Shown here: in pieces, positions 16,409 to 24,545 of the stretch
How positions within the stretch are numbered: the stretch's first letter is position 1
Layout of the letters: every line of letters starts with the position of its first letter
Assembly (NCBI GenBank): GCA_018066965.1
Contig: JAGPVP010000035.1
Location: 1 to 49,951, forward strand
From: Zhongshania sp.
GTDB taxonomy: Bacteria > Pseudomonadota > Gammaproteobacteria > Pseudomonadales > Spongiibacteraceae
Reading direction: 5' to 3'
Length of the DNA: 49,951 bases
Program-made: the position numbers and the translations under genes
Notes under the pieces: generated by a model
What the model saw: only the letters and a program-made list of their open reading frames with translations
Database searches by the model: none
What the model was told of the DNA's origin: nothing

Positions 16409-16690
16409 GGGTGTTTGGCATCTAACGTTTATAATTAAGTGCGATGGGTGTCACAAAACGAAAGCTTAGTTCGGCCTGCCAATATGCTTTAAATGTTTGG
16501 TAACCCTATGTTTTTGTTATAAATAAAAATTATTCCTACCACGGCTAGGGAAATATACGGACTGCCATTTGTGCCGAATATTAACTATTGTACATGTCAG
16601 GATCAGTGTTATTACCGCTTAGGGGTTATCTGTAAAAGGTAATTTGAGCATAAGTTAGGTAATGACAAAGTTAAGCGAAGCAGGTGTATT
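16409..16690. other. 282-bp AT-rich intergenic stretch
   Basis: No gene seen. The AT-rich part around 16510-16545 probably provides the promoter for the small secreted protein; I see no operator-like palindrome. Confidence 0.45.
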
Positions 16691-17047
16691 GTGAATAATA
16701 AAATAGCAAGCTGTGTTTTGTGCTCTATATTAAGTGCGTCGGCGATGTCGGTATTTGCCGAGCCAGAAAGTTGCTTAGATTGGGATGTACAAACGTTTCC
16801 CGCAAATTCAGAGCAGTCAAGTTGCTCATATTTTAATCACGATAAAGTGTCTACCCGCTTCACTGTTCACAATGTCTGCGATACCAAAGTGAGTGGCGTA
16901 TTTACTTACTACAAAGAAGATATCAACAATAAATCGGTAATGAGTGTGCAGTCTTTTGCAGTCAGCCCAGGGGCGGTTCAAGAGATTGCGAATCCTTGTG
17001 GCATGCAGAACAACGTTGGCTATCAGGTATCACAAGTTACCTTTTAG
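16691..17047 (+). CDS. Small secreted hypothetical protein with four cysteines
   Basis: 118 aa with a GTG start. A clear signal peptide (residues 1-23, ending SVFA) leaves a mature protein of about 95 residues. It carries four cysteines (EPESC, QSSC, HNVC, NPCG), enough for two disulfides. The rest is polar and beta-strand-like (TRFTVHNVC, GVFTYYKED). I do not recognise the family. It stands alone between the CoA hydrolase and a bidirectional terminator, and the 282 bp upstream are AT-rich, so it probably has its own promoter. Confidence 0.65.
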   Translation: MNNKIASCVLCSILSASAMSVFAEPESCLDWDVQTFPANSEQSSCSYFNHDKVSTRFTVHNVCDTKVSGVFTYYKEDINNKSVMSVQSFAVSPGAVQEIANPCGMQNNVGYQVSQVTF

Positions 17048-17084
17048 GAAAAAACCACGTCACTGCGGGTGATTTAGTCACCAT

Positions 17085-17115
17085 AAAAAAGCCCCGGCAT
17101 TGTTGTCGGGGCTTT
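17085..17115. terminator. Bidirectional terminator between convergent genes
   Basis: AAAGCCCCG (17088-17096) pairs with CGGGGCTTT (17107-17115). The A run at 17085-17090 gives a strong U tail on the minus strand for the acyl-CoA dehydrogenase gene; the plus-strand tail is weaker. Confidence 0.85.
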
Positions 17116-17151
17116 CTCGTTTAAGGTGCTTTAGTCTGATTGGTCAGTGAA

Positions 17152-18954
17152 TTAGCGTGTACTAAAGCGTTCCAGTGGCATTCCCATCACACTATCGGTA
17201 CTGCTATTCATACAGGCAGCGTGACCTTTTGCGCGTGGTAATAGACGCGAGAAGTAGAACTCAGCAGTTTCAAGTTTCGCTTCATAAAATGCTTTATCGT
17301 CAGTCCCTTCAGCCAATTTTGTTGCCGCCACTTCTGCCATCATTGCCCAGTAATAGGCCATAGACAGGTAGCCGCTATACATCAAGAAGTCGTAGGACGC
17401 AGCACCAACGGCGTCGCGGTTTCTTGAGGCGCGGGCAACCATTTTCACGGTGTGCCAGTTCCAAGAGAGCGTGTAGCCGATCAATTTAGCTGAATAACAG
17501 CGACGCTTGCCGCTGATTAAATTCTTGAAGCCGAATTTGTATAATTTTTTGCAGAAGCCGCCGTAGAGCTTGAATCCATCAAGTACCACTTTGCGGCCGA
17601 TAAGATCCATGGCCTGAATGCCGGTGGTGCCTTCGTACATGGTGGCGATTCGAGCATCACGGTAAATCTGCTCCATGCCGTGTTCTTTAATAAAGCCGTG
17701 ACCACCAAATACCTGCATGGCGTTACTGGCAGACTCAAGGCCGGTTTCCGTTAAGAAGGCTTTTAATATTGGCGTTAAAAAACCTAACTCGTTTTCTGCG
17801 GCGTCGCGATCTTCTTGCGATTCCGCTTGCACCATGCGGTCAGAATACTTGGCTGCGTCATAAATCATTGCGCGGCCTCCTTCTGCAAAGGCTTTGGCGG
17901 TAAGCAGCATACGGCGAACATCGGGGTGATGAATAATCGCATCGCCCGCTTTATCTGGGTTTTTAACGCCAGATAAAGAACGCATTGAGTAGCGATCTAA
18001 AGCATAAGGCAGGGCATTTTGGTAAGCCAATTCAGATGCGGCCAAGCCTTGAATGGCAGTACCAATACGGGCGGTGTTCATGAAGGTGAACATGGCGTTT
18101 AGGCCTTCGTTCTCTTGGCCGAGCATAAAGCCGCGTGCAGAGTCGAAGTTAATAACGCAGGTCGCGTTGCCGTGAATACCCATTTTATGTTCGATACTGC
18201 CGCACTTCACGCCGTTGCGATCGGTGATGGTGCCGTCTTCGCTGGTGTTGAATTTAGGCACAATGAAAAGTGAAATCCCTTTAGTGCCTTCTGGTGCACC
18301 AGGGGTACGGGCGAGCACAATATGGATAATGTTTTCGGCGAAGTCGTGCTCACCTGCAGAGATAAAAATTTTGCTGCCGGTAATATTGTAACTACCGTCC
18401 GCTTGTGGCTCAGCCTTGCTGCGCATTTGACCAAGATCAGATCCGCAATGGGCTTCAGTCAAACACATAGTGCCTGTCCACGTGCCTTCGCATAGTTTGG
18501 TCAAATACAGCTGCTTTTGCTCTTCGGTGCCGTGCACGTAAAGCGTATTCATGGCGCCTAGGCTTAGACCAGGATACATGCCCCAAGACCAGTTAGCGGT
18601 GCCGACTAATTCTGATTTAATCAGACCCATAGACATTGGCAGACCTTGGCCGCCGTATTCTACGGGGTGTGACAGGCCTTGCCAGCCGCCTTCTACCCAT
18701 AATTTATAGGCTTCTTTAAAGCCTTCTGGGGTGGTGACTTCGCCGTCGTTCCATTGGCAACCTTGCTCGTCACCTACCTGATTAAGTGGCGATAGCACTT
18801 CTTCTGCAAATTTTGCCGCCTCGATGGTGATGGCCTCTACCATATCTGGCGTTGCTTCAGCGCCAGCGGGGATGGTCTGGTAGTGAGCGTTGAAGTCCAG
18901 TAATTCGTTAATAACGAAATTGATGTCGCGTACCGGAGCTTTGTATATTGTCAT
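17152..18954 (-). CDS. Acyl-CoA dehydrogenase, FadE-like long form (~600 aa)
   Basis: 600 aa from the ATG at 18954, with AGAGG upstream; a longer frame to 19005 has no such site. TIYKAPVRDINFVINELLDF is the typical opening of the ~600-aa gammaproteobacterial acyl-CoA dehydrogenases. The FAD/substrate motif MCLTEAHCGSDLG (about residue 158) and GGHGFIKEHGMEQIYRDARI (about 420) are in place, followed by an extra C-terminal domain. It catalyses the first step of beta-oxidation of fatty acyl-CoAs. Divergent from the hydrolase at 19197; chain-length preference cannot be read. Confidence 0.9.
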   Translation of the reverse strand: MTIYKAPVRDINFVINELLDFNAHYQTIPAGAEATPDMVEAITIEAAKFAEEVLSPLNQVGDEQGCQWNDGEVTTPEGFKEAYKLWVEGGWQGLSHPVEYGGQGLPMSMGLIKSELVGTANWSWGMYPGLSLGAMNTLYVHGTEEQKQLYLTKLCEGTWTGTMCLTEAHCGSDLGQMRSKAEPQADGSYNITGSKIFISAGEHDFAENIIHIVLARTPGAPEGTKGISLFIVPKFNTSEDGTITDRNGVKCGSIEHKMGIHGNATCVINFDSARGFMLGQENEGLNAMFTFMNTARIGTAIQGLAASELAYQNALPYALDRYSMRSLSGVKNPDKAGDAIIHHPDVRRMLLTAKAFAEGGRAMIYDAAKYSDRMVQAESQEDRDAAENELGFLTPILKAFLTETGLESASNAMQVFGGHGFIKEHGMEQIYRDARIATMYEGTTGIQAMDLIGRKVVLDGFKLYGGFCKKLYKFGFKNLISGKRRCYSAKLIGYTLSWNWHTVKMVARASRNRDAVGAASYDFLMYSGYLSMAYYWAMMAEVAATKLAEGTDDKAFYEAKLETAEFYFSRLLPRAKGHAACMNSSTDSVMGMPLERFSTR

Positions 18955-19196
18955 AAGTGCCTCTTCTGTTCCCGTTGATGGGGGATCAATAACGAGTTGG
19001 AGCATAACGGATGCGGCTTATTGGGAAATTGGCCGTGTTGTGCCGGAGAGATGACGCTTCGGTCAATGCCTTTATACGCAACAATATAGCTTAGTTACTT
19101 GTCCGACAGTGTAGGCATGATTAATTCTTGTCGCAAAGGCTTGAGGCGCTTGGTTTGTAGCGCGATACTGAAGTGATTCCGCAAGGAGGGCAATAA

Positions 19197-20324
19197 ATGC
19201 AAGTTGAATACTCGGTGTGTTTTGAAAGACACCCTTTACCGGCGGGGGGGTATTTAGCCCAGCTTACGCTTAATGCACCCAGTCGCTTGAATGCGCTGAC
19301 GCCAGAAATGGTGACCTTGTTACACAAGCTATTGCTAGAAATTCGCGATGACTCTGAGGCCGTGGCGGTATTTTTAGACGGCGCAGGCAAACGCGCGTTT
19401 TGTGCGGGCGCGGATACCTTGCGAATTCGTGAATCTGCTCTCGCCAATCCTGGTGGCGTGGCGATTGAGGCCGATGCTTTTTTTGCCTACGAATACGCTG
19501 CTGCGCATTTAATACACCGATTTCCCAAACCCGTGATTTGCTGGGGCGGCGGTATTGTGATGGGGGCAGGTCTTGGCTTAATGGTTGGCGGTAGTCATCG
19601 AATAGTCACCAATAGCAGTACGCTGGCGATGCCTGAAATCAGTATCGGGTTATTCCCCAATGTTGGTGCCAGTTGGTTTTTAGGGCAAATGCCCGGCCGA
19701 ACGGGTTTGTTCACAGCCTTAACCAGCGCGTATTTGTCGCCGGCTGATGCCTTATACGCGGGCTTGGCAGATTATTGCCTGCGCGACAAAAGCAAAGAGG
19801 AGGTCCTACGCAAGATTATTAATATCGATTGGTGCGATGACCCAGAGTGGAATGCCGAACATTTAACCGAATGTCTCACCGATATTGAAGTAGAGCAGGG
19901 CGTGACGCTGCAACAGACTTCATTAAAAGATCACCGAGCTTGGATAGACGACGTTTGCGCACTGCCAACGCCAACTGCGGTAGAGGCGGCAATCTGTGGC
20001 TATAAGGGGCATTGCGAGTGGTTGCAGTTGGCGGCGCAGGGCTTGACGCGAGGGGCATCGAGTACGGCAAAATTAATCTTTCGGCAGCTGGATACAGGGC
20101 GCGGTTTGAGCTTGGCCGATGTATTCAAAATGGAATTGGTGCTGTCGTCTAACCGGGTACGCGATCCTGAATTTGCCGAGGGCGTGCGTGCGCGCCTAAT
20201 TGATCGCGACCGAGATCCGCACTGGTGTTATAAAAATATTGGGCAGGTGCCAGACTCGGAAATCGACGCCTTGTTTACATCTCCTTGGCAGACAAATCCG
20301 CTGGATGAGTTACTTGTCTTGTAG
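19197..20324 (+). CDS. 3-hydroxyisobutyryl-CoA hydrolase / enoyl-CoA hydratase family protein
   Basis: 375 aa, within the normal range for 3-hydroxyisobutyryl-CoA hydrolases and much longer than simple enoyl-CoA hydratases (~260). Crotonase motifs: AFCAGAD (oxyanion hole), then GGGIVMGAGLGLMVGG and AMPEISIGLFPNVGASWFLG, the signature of the hydrolase group. The C-terminal extension is typical too. Role: thioester cleavage in valine degradation. No other valine-pathway genes are adjacent. Clear ribosome-binding site GGAGG in front of ATG 19197. Confidence 0.82.
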   Translation: MQVEYSVCFERHPLPAGGYLAQLTLNAPSRLNALTPEMVTLLHKLLLEIRDDSEAVAVFLDGAGKRAFCAGADTLRIRESALANPGGVAIEADAFFAYEYAAAHLIHRFPKPVICWGGGIVMGAGLGLMVGGSHRIVTNSSTLAMPEISIGLFPNVGASWFLGQMPGRTGLFTALTSAYLSPADALYAGLADYCLRDKSKEEVLRKIINIDWCDDPEWNAEHLTECLTDIEVEQGVTLQQTSLKDHRAWIDDVCALPTPTAVEAAICGYKGHCEWLQLAAQGLTRGASSTAKLIFRQLDTGRGLSLADVFKMELVLSSNRVRDPEFAEGVRARLIDRDRDPHWCYKNIGQVPDSEIDALFTSPWQTNPLDELLVL

Positions 20325-20347
20325 GGTTTTCCCGGCGAGGCTTATGT

Positions 20348-20944
20348 TTATTTCAGCAACTGTAATTGCCGTTGATGTATTCGACTAAGTGATAAGAGCG
20401 CGAGTATCGCGCCAACCATTGCCATGGCCATATCAGACTGGGTGTCCCAGACATAACCTTGGGTGCCCAAAAACGCCTCAGCAGATTCGCCGCTTAATTC
20501 CGCCACCCACCATTCTATCAATTCATAGAGCGCGCTAATTCCAAGGCAAATCAATACGATTATCACTGCCCGCCAGCGCGGCTTTTGAATCACCTGATGC
20601 CTAATAAGCAGTTCCTGTGCGGCAATTGCCGGTATAAACCCTTGAGCTAAGTGACCCAGCTTGTCGTAGTGATTTCGGTGCCAATTAAATAATTCTGCAA
20701 GGGTGTCGAAGGCGGGTACCTCTGCATAGGTGTAATGGCCGCCGATCATGAGAATAATGCTATGTATTAAAATGAGAATATAAAGCAGGGGTGTTAATGG
20801 GAAGCGGGCGTGGGTAGCGGCTAAAATGACGAGTACGATAATTGCGGGAATGACTTCTAAAAACCATGTAAAGCTATCTTTGGGATGAATGCCAGACCAC
20901 AGTAGTACGGCAAAAAATAAACTCAGCCAAAGTGCTTTTTTCAT
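20348..20944 (-). CDS. DUF2238 / YjdF family inner-membrane protein
   Basis: 198 aa from the ATG at 20944 (AGG upstream). About five to six hydrophobic helices. Family blocks are present: GGHYTYAEVP, NHYDKLGHLAQGFIPAI, ALYELIEWW and AFLGTQGYVWDTQSDM, with His, Asp and Glu residues at conserved places that suggest metal or head-group chemistry. Function unknown. It starts 13 bp after the stop of the small lipoprotein gene, so the two form an operon. Confidence 0.85.
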   Translation of the reverse strand: MKKALWLSLFFAVLLWSGIHPKDSFTWFLEVIPAIIVLVILAATHARFPLTPLLYILILIHSIILMIGGHYTYAEVPAFDTLAELFNWHRNHYDKLGHLAQGFIPAIAAQELLIRHQVIQKPRWRAVIIVLICLGISALYELIEWWVAELSGESAEAFLGTQGYVWDTQSDMAMAMVGAILALLSLSRIHQRQLQLLK

Positions 20945-20957
20945 AATTAGGCTTACC

Positions 20958-21170
20958 TTAGATTCCTTGGTCACGCATTTTTTGTTCGCGTAACTCTACA
21001 TCATGTTGAAGCGTTTCTTCCATGTGTTTTGCGTTGTCGAGGGCGTGTTGCTGGCTGGCAGAAATAACGGTTTTTGGTTCGCTAGGCGTTGAGTCGCTTT
21101 GTTTACTGCAGGCGCAAAGCGTTAGGCTCAAGGCGATGAGTAATATTGAGAAAGCTGAAGCTGTCGTCAT
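20958..21170 (-). CDS. Small putative lipoprotein (70 aa)
   Basis: 70 aa from the ATG at 21170, with GGAG seven bases upstream. The hydrophobic leader ends LTLCAC, an acceptable lipobox with the last Cys as the lipid-attached residue. The mature part is about 50 residues, rich in charged amino acids and helix-forming (SASQQHALDNAKHMEETLQHDVELREQ), likely a coiled coil or amphipathic helix. I do not recognise the family. Upstream gene of the DUF2238 operon. Confidence 0.65.
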   Translation of the reverse strand: MTTASAFSILLIALSLTLCACSKQSDSTPSEPKTVISASQQHALDNAKHMEETLQHDVELREQKMRDQGI

Positions 21171-21236
21171 GTTGTTCTCCGCACTGCCATGTTGGCCCAT
21201 GCTGTTATGGTAGGCCTAGCGCAGCAATGCGAAGGT

Positions 21237-21866
21237 TTACAGCAGATCGTCTAAGAATACATCAAGCTTGGGATGCTCATGTTGTACCTGACTGACGCCC
21301 CTAGCAAGAATTTTATCGGCGCGAACCGGGCCGATGTCCTCGCATAGTAATACATAATATTGGTTAAGTAGCTTTTGCAGTAATGCCGGCGGGGCATTGC
21401 CGAGCTCTAGTGCTTGCCGGTTTCCCAGCCAGCGTTGTAATGCTTCTAACGTAGTTAGTGGTAACTGCCGCTGACGCAGTGCGGCAAATAGGTCGATGCG
21501 TAATTTATGCTGCAAATCATCGTCGAGCTGGGCCATCATCGCTAGCATTAATTCAGCGAAAGCTTGGCTGGCCGAGATTGGATTAACAACAATGTTCTCT
21601 GCATTACTACCGCGTGGGTCGGCTAATAAGGTAGTGCTGTCTTGGCCCATAACCTTAATTAAATTTCGTAACATGGATGAGCGCTTTTCTTTTAGCTCCG
21701 GCGTTTGGCAAATATCTGCCACAAAGCGCTGCAGGGCCAAACTTGGCTGCTCGATATAGCGGTTCTCCCAATGGGTCACCGCTTTTAATACTGCGGCCTC
21801 ATCCATAAACCCTTGCAAACCAGTGTAGATGGCGCGCCGCCGGTCGCTGACGCTGCGCTTATTCAT
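21237..21866 (-). CDS. Unknown 209-aa protein translationally coupled to AmtB
   Basis: I do not recognise the family. It is soluble, mostly alpha-helical, with a basic N-terminus (NKRSVSDRRRAIY) and an acidic C-terminus (LDVFLDDLL). Leu-rich stretches at 95-150 look like helix pairs. The start ATG overlaps the amtB stop by four bases (ATGA), so the two are made together from the NtrC/sigma-54 controlled mRNA. The usual AmtB partner is GlnK (112 aa, T-loop Tyr51); this protein has no PII signature. I infer a role in ammonium transport or its signalling, from context only. Confidence 0.7.
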   Translation of the reverse strand: MNKRSVSDRRRAIYTGLQGFMDEAAVLKAVTHWENRYIEQPSLALQRFVADICQTPELKEKRSSMLRNLIKVMGQDSTTLLADPRGSNAENIVVNPISASQAFAELMLAMMAQLDDDLQHKLRIDLFAALRQRQLPLTTLEALQRWLGNRQALELGNAPPALLQKLLNQYYVLLCEDIGPVRADKILARGVSQVQHEHPKLDVFLDDLL

Positions 21867-23176
21867 AGCTTAAGATCCATATTACTAGCGCGGTCTGCGG
21901 TGTAGGCAATGTTGCCACTATTGAATTCCGGGTAGCCAATTTCAGCGTGTTCGCTAAGATCGAGTCCACGCTGTTCGTGCTGCGCCGGTGCGCGTAAGCC
22001 CATTAAAATATCGATGATAAAGTACATAATCAGTGCGCAGCAGAAGGTCCAAATAAAGCAGGCCGCGATACCGATTAGCTGCACGGTAATTAGTTTGCCG
22101 TCAAACATATTACCGGTGAAGAACATTCCCGCTGCTAGCGTTCCCCATGCGCCGGCAAAGCCATGTACTGACACCGCACCAACCACGTCATCAAGATGCA
22201 TTCGTAACATCATTTGGCTACCCAGCATGCAAATAACACCGCCTATTGCGCCAGTTAATATCGCGTAGGCAGGTAACATCGTGGCGCAACCGGCGGTAAT
22301 AGCGACCAAACCGGCAATGCTGCCGTTAACCGTATCGGTCAATAAAATAGGTTTGCGGGTGGCGACCGCTAATAACATGCTGGCGCAGGCGCCAGCCGCG
22401 GCGGCTAATTGGGTATTTAAATTGATAAGACCGATATCTACCGATGCGCTTAACGTAGAGCCACCGTTAAAACCAAACCAGCCAAACCATAGAATAAATC
22501 CACCGAGAGCAACGAGGGTTAAATTGTGGCCGCGCAATTCGCGAGGCTTGCCGCTTTTATCAAAACGCCCGAGTCGTGGGCCAAGAATAATAACCCCTGC
22601 CAGCGCGCACCATGCGCCTACCGAATGCACGACGGTCGAGCCGGCAAAGTCGATAAAGCCCATTTTTGCCAACCAACCATCGGCATTCCATACCCAGCTA
22701 CCAAAGATAGGGTAGATAATCGCAGTAATGATAACGGCGCCAACAAGATAGGCGTCGAATCGGGTGCGTTCAGCCATTGCGCCACTGGCAATGGTGACGG
22801 CGGTGGCGGCGAACATGGTTTGGAATAATAAGGTGCCGTAAGTTGTTGGGTCGCTGTCGTTAATTAAAAATAAGTCAGTGCCCATAAAGCCGCTGGGGTT
22901 GTTGCCAAACATAAGGCCATAGCCCAGCGCCCAAAATATCAGTGTGCCAATACACACATCCATATAGTTTTTCATTACTACGTTTAGCGAATTTTTACTC
23001 CGTGACATGCCTGATTCTAATAGGGCGAAGCCTGCCTGCATTAGAAACACCAGGGCGCTGGCGGTCACTAGCCACACCATATTGGTCGCGTCTGTTAAAT
23101 CCGTAACATCGTCAGCAAAGATCAGTGAAGAGAAGAGTAGTGTTGAGAGCGTTAGGGTAATGCGCGCTTTTTTCAT
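21863..23176 (-). CDS. amtB: AmtB-type ammonium transporter
   Basis: 437 aa. A signal peptide-like first segment (1-21, ending IFA) is followed by 11 membrane helices, the AmtB topology. The twin histidines of the conduction path are His184 (VVHSVGAW) and His338 (SVHGFAGAWG). The Phe gate is FQTMF (Phe118, Phe122), and GAMAERTRF and GFNGGST are conserved family blocks. The C-terminal tail (about 405-437) is polar and may regulate the channel. NtrC/sigma-54 control is predicted from the upstream DNA. No glnK is next to it; the downstream gene is unknown. Confidence 0.93.
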   Translation of the reverse strand: MKKARITLTLSTLLFSSLIFADDVTDLTDATNMVWLVTASALVFLMQAGFALLESGMSRSKNSLNVVMKNYMDVCIGTLIFWALGYGLMFGNNPSGFMGTDLFLINDSDPTTYGTLLFQTMFAATAVTIASGAMAERTRFDAYLVGAVIITAIIYPIFGSWVWNADGWLAKMGFIDFAGSTVVHSVGAWCALAGVIILGPRLGRFDKSGKPRELRGHNLTLVALGGFILWFGWFGFNGGSTLSASVDIGLINLNTQLAAAAGACASMLLAVATRKPILLTDTVNGSIAGLVAITAGCATMLPAYAILTGAIGGVICMLGSQMMLRMHLDDVVGAVSVHGFAGAWGTLAAGMFFTGNMFDGKLITVQLIGIAACFIWTFCCALIMYFIIDILMGLRAPAQHEQRGLDLSEHAEIGYPEFNSGNIAYTADRASNMDLKL

Positions 23177-23235
23177 TAGAGCCCTTCGTCATGTTGTGGC
23201 TGCGCACTGAATCGGCGCGCCTCTGAAGGCTTATG

Positions 23236-23251
23236 TGCAACTGCTGTGCCA
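23236..23251 (-). promoter_or_regulatory. Sigma-54 (RpoN) promoter of amtB
   Basis: The minus strand reads TGGCACAGCAGTTGCA, i.e. TGGCAC-N5-TTGCA, a perfect match to the -24/-12 consensus. The predicted start is near 23224, about 48 bp upstream of the amtB ATG. Confidence 0.88.
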
Positions 23252-23331
23252 AATATTGAGTTAAAGACGATGGGGGAGCCTGATAATCAAGCTCGATTTT
23301 AGGGGGCTTGCGGCGTACTTTATAAAAATAG

Positions 23332-23376
23332 GCACTTTTTTGGTTCGTGACTAAAAATGGCGTCCTCTTGTGGTGC
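23332..23376 (-). promoter_or_regulatory. Two NtrC-type enhancer sites upstream of amtB
   Basis: GCACTTTTTTGGTTC (23332-23346) and GTCCTCTTGTGGTGC (23362-23376) match GCACY-N4-TGGTGC with one and two mismatches outside the variable positions. They are 30 bp apart (three helical turns), centred about -115 and -145 from the sigma-54 start, much like the enhancer pair of E. coli glnA. Confidence 0.6.
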
Positions 23377-23458
23377 GTAGTTTTTGCAAAGTTTGGGGTC
23401 GGTATAGATAGTTAAAAGGTATCGATATGGAATAAACAATTAATTATACTAATTTATT

Positions 23459-23474
23459 GATAATCATTATCATT
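23459..23474. promoter_or_regulatory. Perfect Fur box upstream of the DUF2061 gene
   Basis: GATAATCATTATCATT, identical to the box at 10432-10447. It lies 72 bp upstream of the DUF2061 start and just downstream of TATACT (about 23446-23451), a possible -10. Iron-dependent repression is inferred. Confidence 0.7.
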
Positions 23475-23546
23475 TGCTTCGTGGTCTAGCGACGTTCTTA
23501 TCGTTAAGTCCAAATCATTTACCTAACAATGACCGAAGAGGCCATT

Positions 23547-23765
23547 ATGAAAAAGACTATCAGTTTCGCCATGATGCATTTCTGCGTGGCTTTTTCCGTA
23601 GCTTACATACTGACTGGTAGCGCGGTTGTTGGTGGCATGTTGGCCCTGATCGAACCTGCGGTGAACACAGTGGTGTTTTACTTCCACGAGAAAGCATGGA
23701 CACGCTTTGACAACGCGCCGCGTGCATTGCGGAACGATGCCGCAATGGCGGTGGTGAGGATTTAA
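23547..23765 (+). CDS. DUF2061 small membrane protein
   Basis: 72 aa from the ATG at 23547 (GAGG 8 bases upstream; an ATG at 23529 in the same frame has no site). MKKTISFAMMHF, AYILTGSAVVGG and ALIEPAVNTVVFYFHEKAW are the DUF2061 blocks. Two membrane helices (about 5-24 and 29-48). Function unknown. The perfect Fur box upstream suggests it is made under iron limitation. Single gene, followed by a hairpin repeat. Confidence 0.82.
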   Translation: MKKTISFAMMHFCVAFSVAYILTGSAVVGGMLALIEPAVNTVVFYFHEKAWTRFDNAPRALRNDAAMAVVRI

Positions 23766-23890
23766 GGTGTTGGGTAATGGGTCGTGTCTATTGATTCCCT
23801 TTTGAATATCATTGCTCTCACGAGTCAAAAGGGGTGACTGTCGGGAGGCGGAAATGACGATTGGCTCCGGATAAATTAATGCATAAGTCT

Positions 23891-23920
23891 GTCATACCCG
23901 ACCCCGATCGGGTATCCAGA
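23891..23920. repeat. Palindromic intergenic repeat (ATACCCGA/TCGGGTAT)
   Basis: ATACCCGA (23894-23901), a 6-base loop, TCGGGTAT (23908-23915), flanked by GTC and CCAGA. It resembles the widespread proteobacterial repeat of the form GTCATNCCCG...CGGGNATCCAG. It lies between convergent genes and may act as a weak terminator for both. Confidence 0.6.
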
Positions 23921-23946
23921 TCAGCGAGTACTTTTGGTTGAGTGCT

Positions 23947-24336
23947 TTACTCAGGTTTATGTTGGGTAGCTTCACCAGGGGTGATAAACAACACTTTTGC
24001 GGATGTACTGGTTCGAGCGGTATGCCATGTATTTTTGGGGATCACAATGTAGTCGCCAGCGTCACTTAAGTGCTGGCTTTGTTCACCCGCTGCAGTGTCC
24101 AGCACCAGTGTGATTTCACCTTCGATCAGCATGACCATTTCGTCACCCTTGGGGTGAATCTCCCAGCTCGTCCAGTCACTCTCAAAGGTATACATGGCTA
24201 CTAGGCTGTGTTGCTTAAATTGATTAAAGCGCGAATCTAAATCTTGATATAGCGACGGACTTACCGCGACAGGTGTTGCCGTTTGATCTGGGCAGAGCAC
24301 TAAAAACTCATTAGTTATTTGGTGTTTTTTCGTCAT
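23947..24336 (-). CDS. Cupin-domain protein
   Basis: 129 aa, a single conserved beta-barrel. Motif 1 is weakly conserved (IHPKGDEMVMLIEGEITLVLD, G-x5-H replaced in part) and motif 2 is AGDYIVIPKNTWHTA, with the metal-ligand His in the usual place. Function cannot be named; small stand-alone cupins range from isomerases to ligand sensors. It follows the 59-aa membrane protein gene by 29 bp, likely the same transcript. Confidence 0.8.
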   Translation of the reverse strand: MTKKHQITNEFLVLCPDQTATPVAVSPSLYQDLDSRFNQFKQHSLVAMYTFESDWTSWEIHPKGDEMVMLIEGEITLVLDTAAGEQSQHLSDAGDYIVIPKNTWHTARTSTSAKVLFITPGEATQHKPE

Positions 24337-24365
24337 GCTCGGCCTCGCTTCTGAGGAAGTGAAAT

Positions 24366-24545
24366 TTACGACATAAAGGATTTAAACAGCGCCAGAATCA
24401 ACGATAAGCCGACCAGCGGTAAAATCCAACGCCTAATTTTAGACTGTTGTTCTGGTGAGGGCCGCGGACCGAATTTTTCTATGAGTGGTACTAACACAAT
24501 CAGTGCAATAAACAGGAAGGCCAGTATTGTTAGTAGATTTCCCAT
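24366..24545 (-). CDS. 59-aa two-helix membrane protein
   Basis: A short gene starting ATG GGA AAT at 24545, with GGAG 8 bases upstream, and ending TAA at 24366. Two hydrophobic helices (about residues 3-22 and 40-54) are joined by a polar loop EKFGPRPSPEQQSKIRR, so both ends face the same side of the membrane. I do not recognise the family. Its good ribosome site and the 29-bp gap to the cupin gene support it as real. Confidence 0.65.
   Translation of the reverse strand: MGNLLTILAFLFIALIVLVPLIEKFGPRPSPEQQSKIRRWILPLVGLSLILALFKSFMS

Larger units (their letters stand above)
23177..23546. other. Regulatory region between amtB and the DUF2061 gene
   Basis: Contains the sigma-54 promoter and NtrC-like sites on the amtB side and the Fur box on the DUF2061 side. 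No gene is hidden in it that I can see. Confidence 0.7.

Noticed and set aside
18975-18989. TTGAT-GGGGG-ATCAA as an FNR site upstream of the acyl-CoA dehydrogenase
   Set aside because: The spacer is five bases where FNR/CRP-type sites of this form need four; also no other sign of oxygen control.
23891-23920. CRISPR-like repeat
   Set aside because: Only a single palindromic unit is present, without spacers or further copies in the window.
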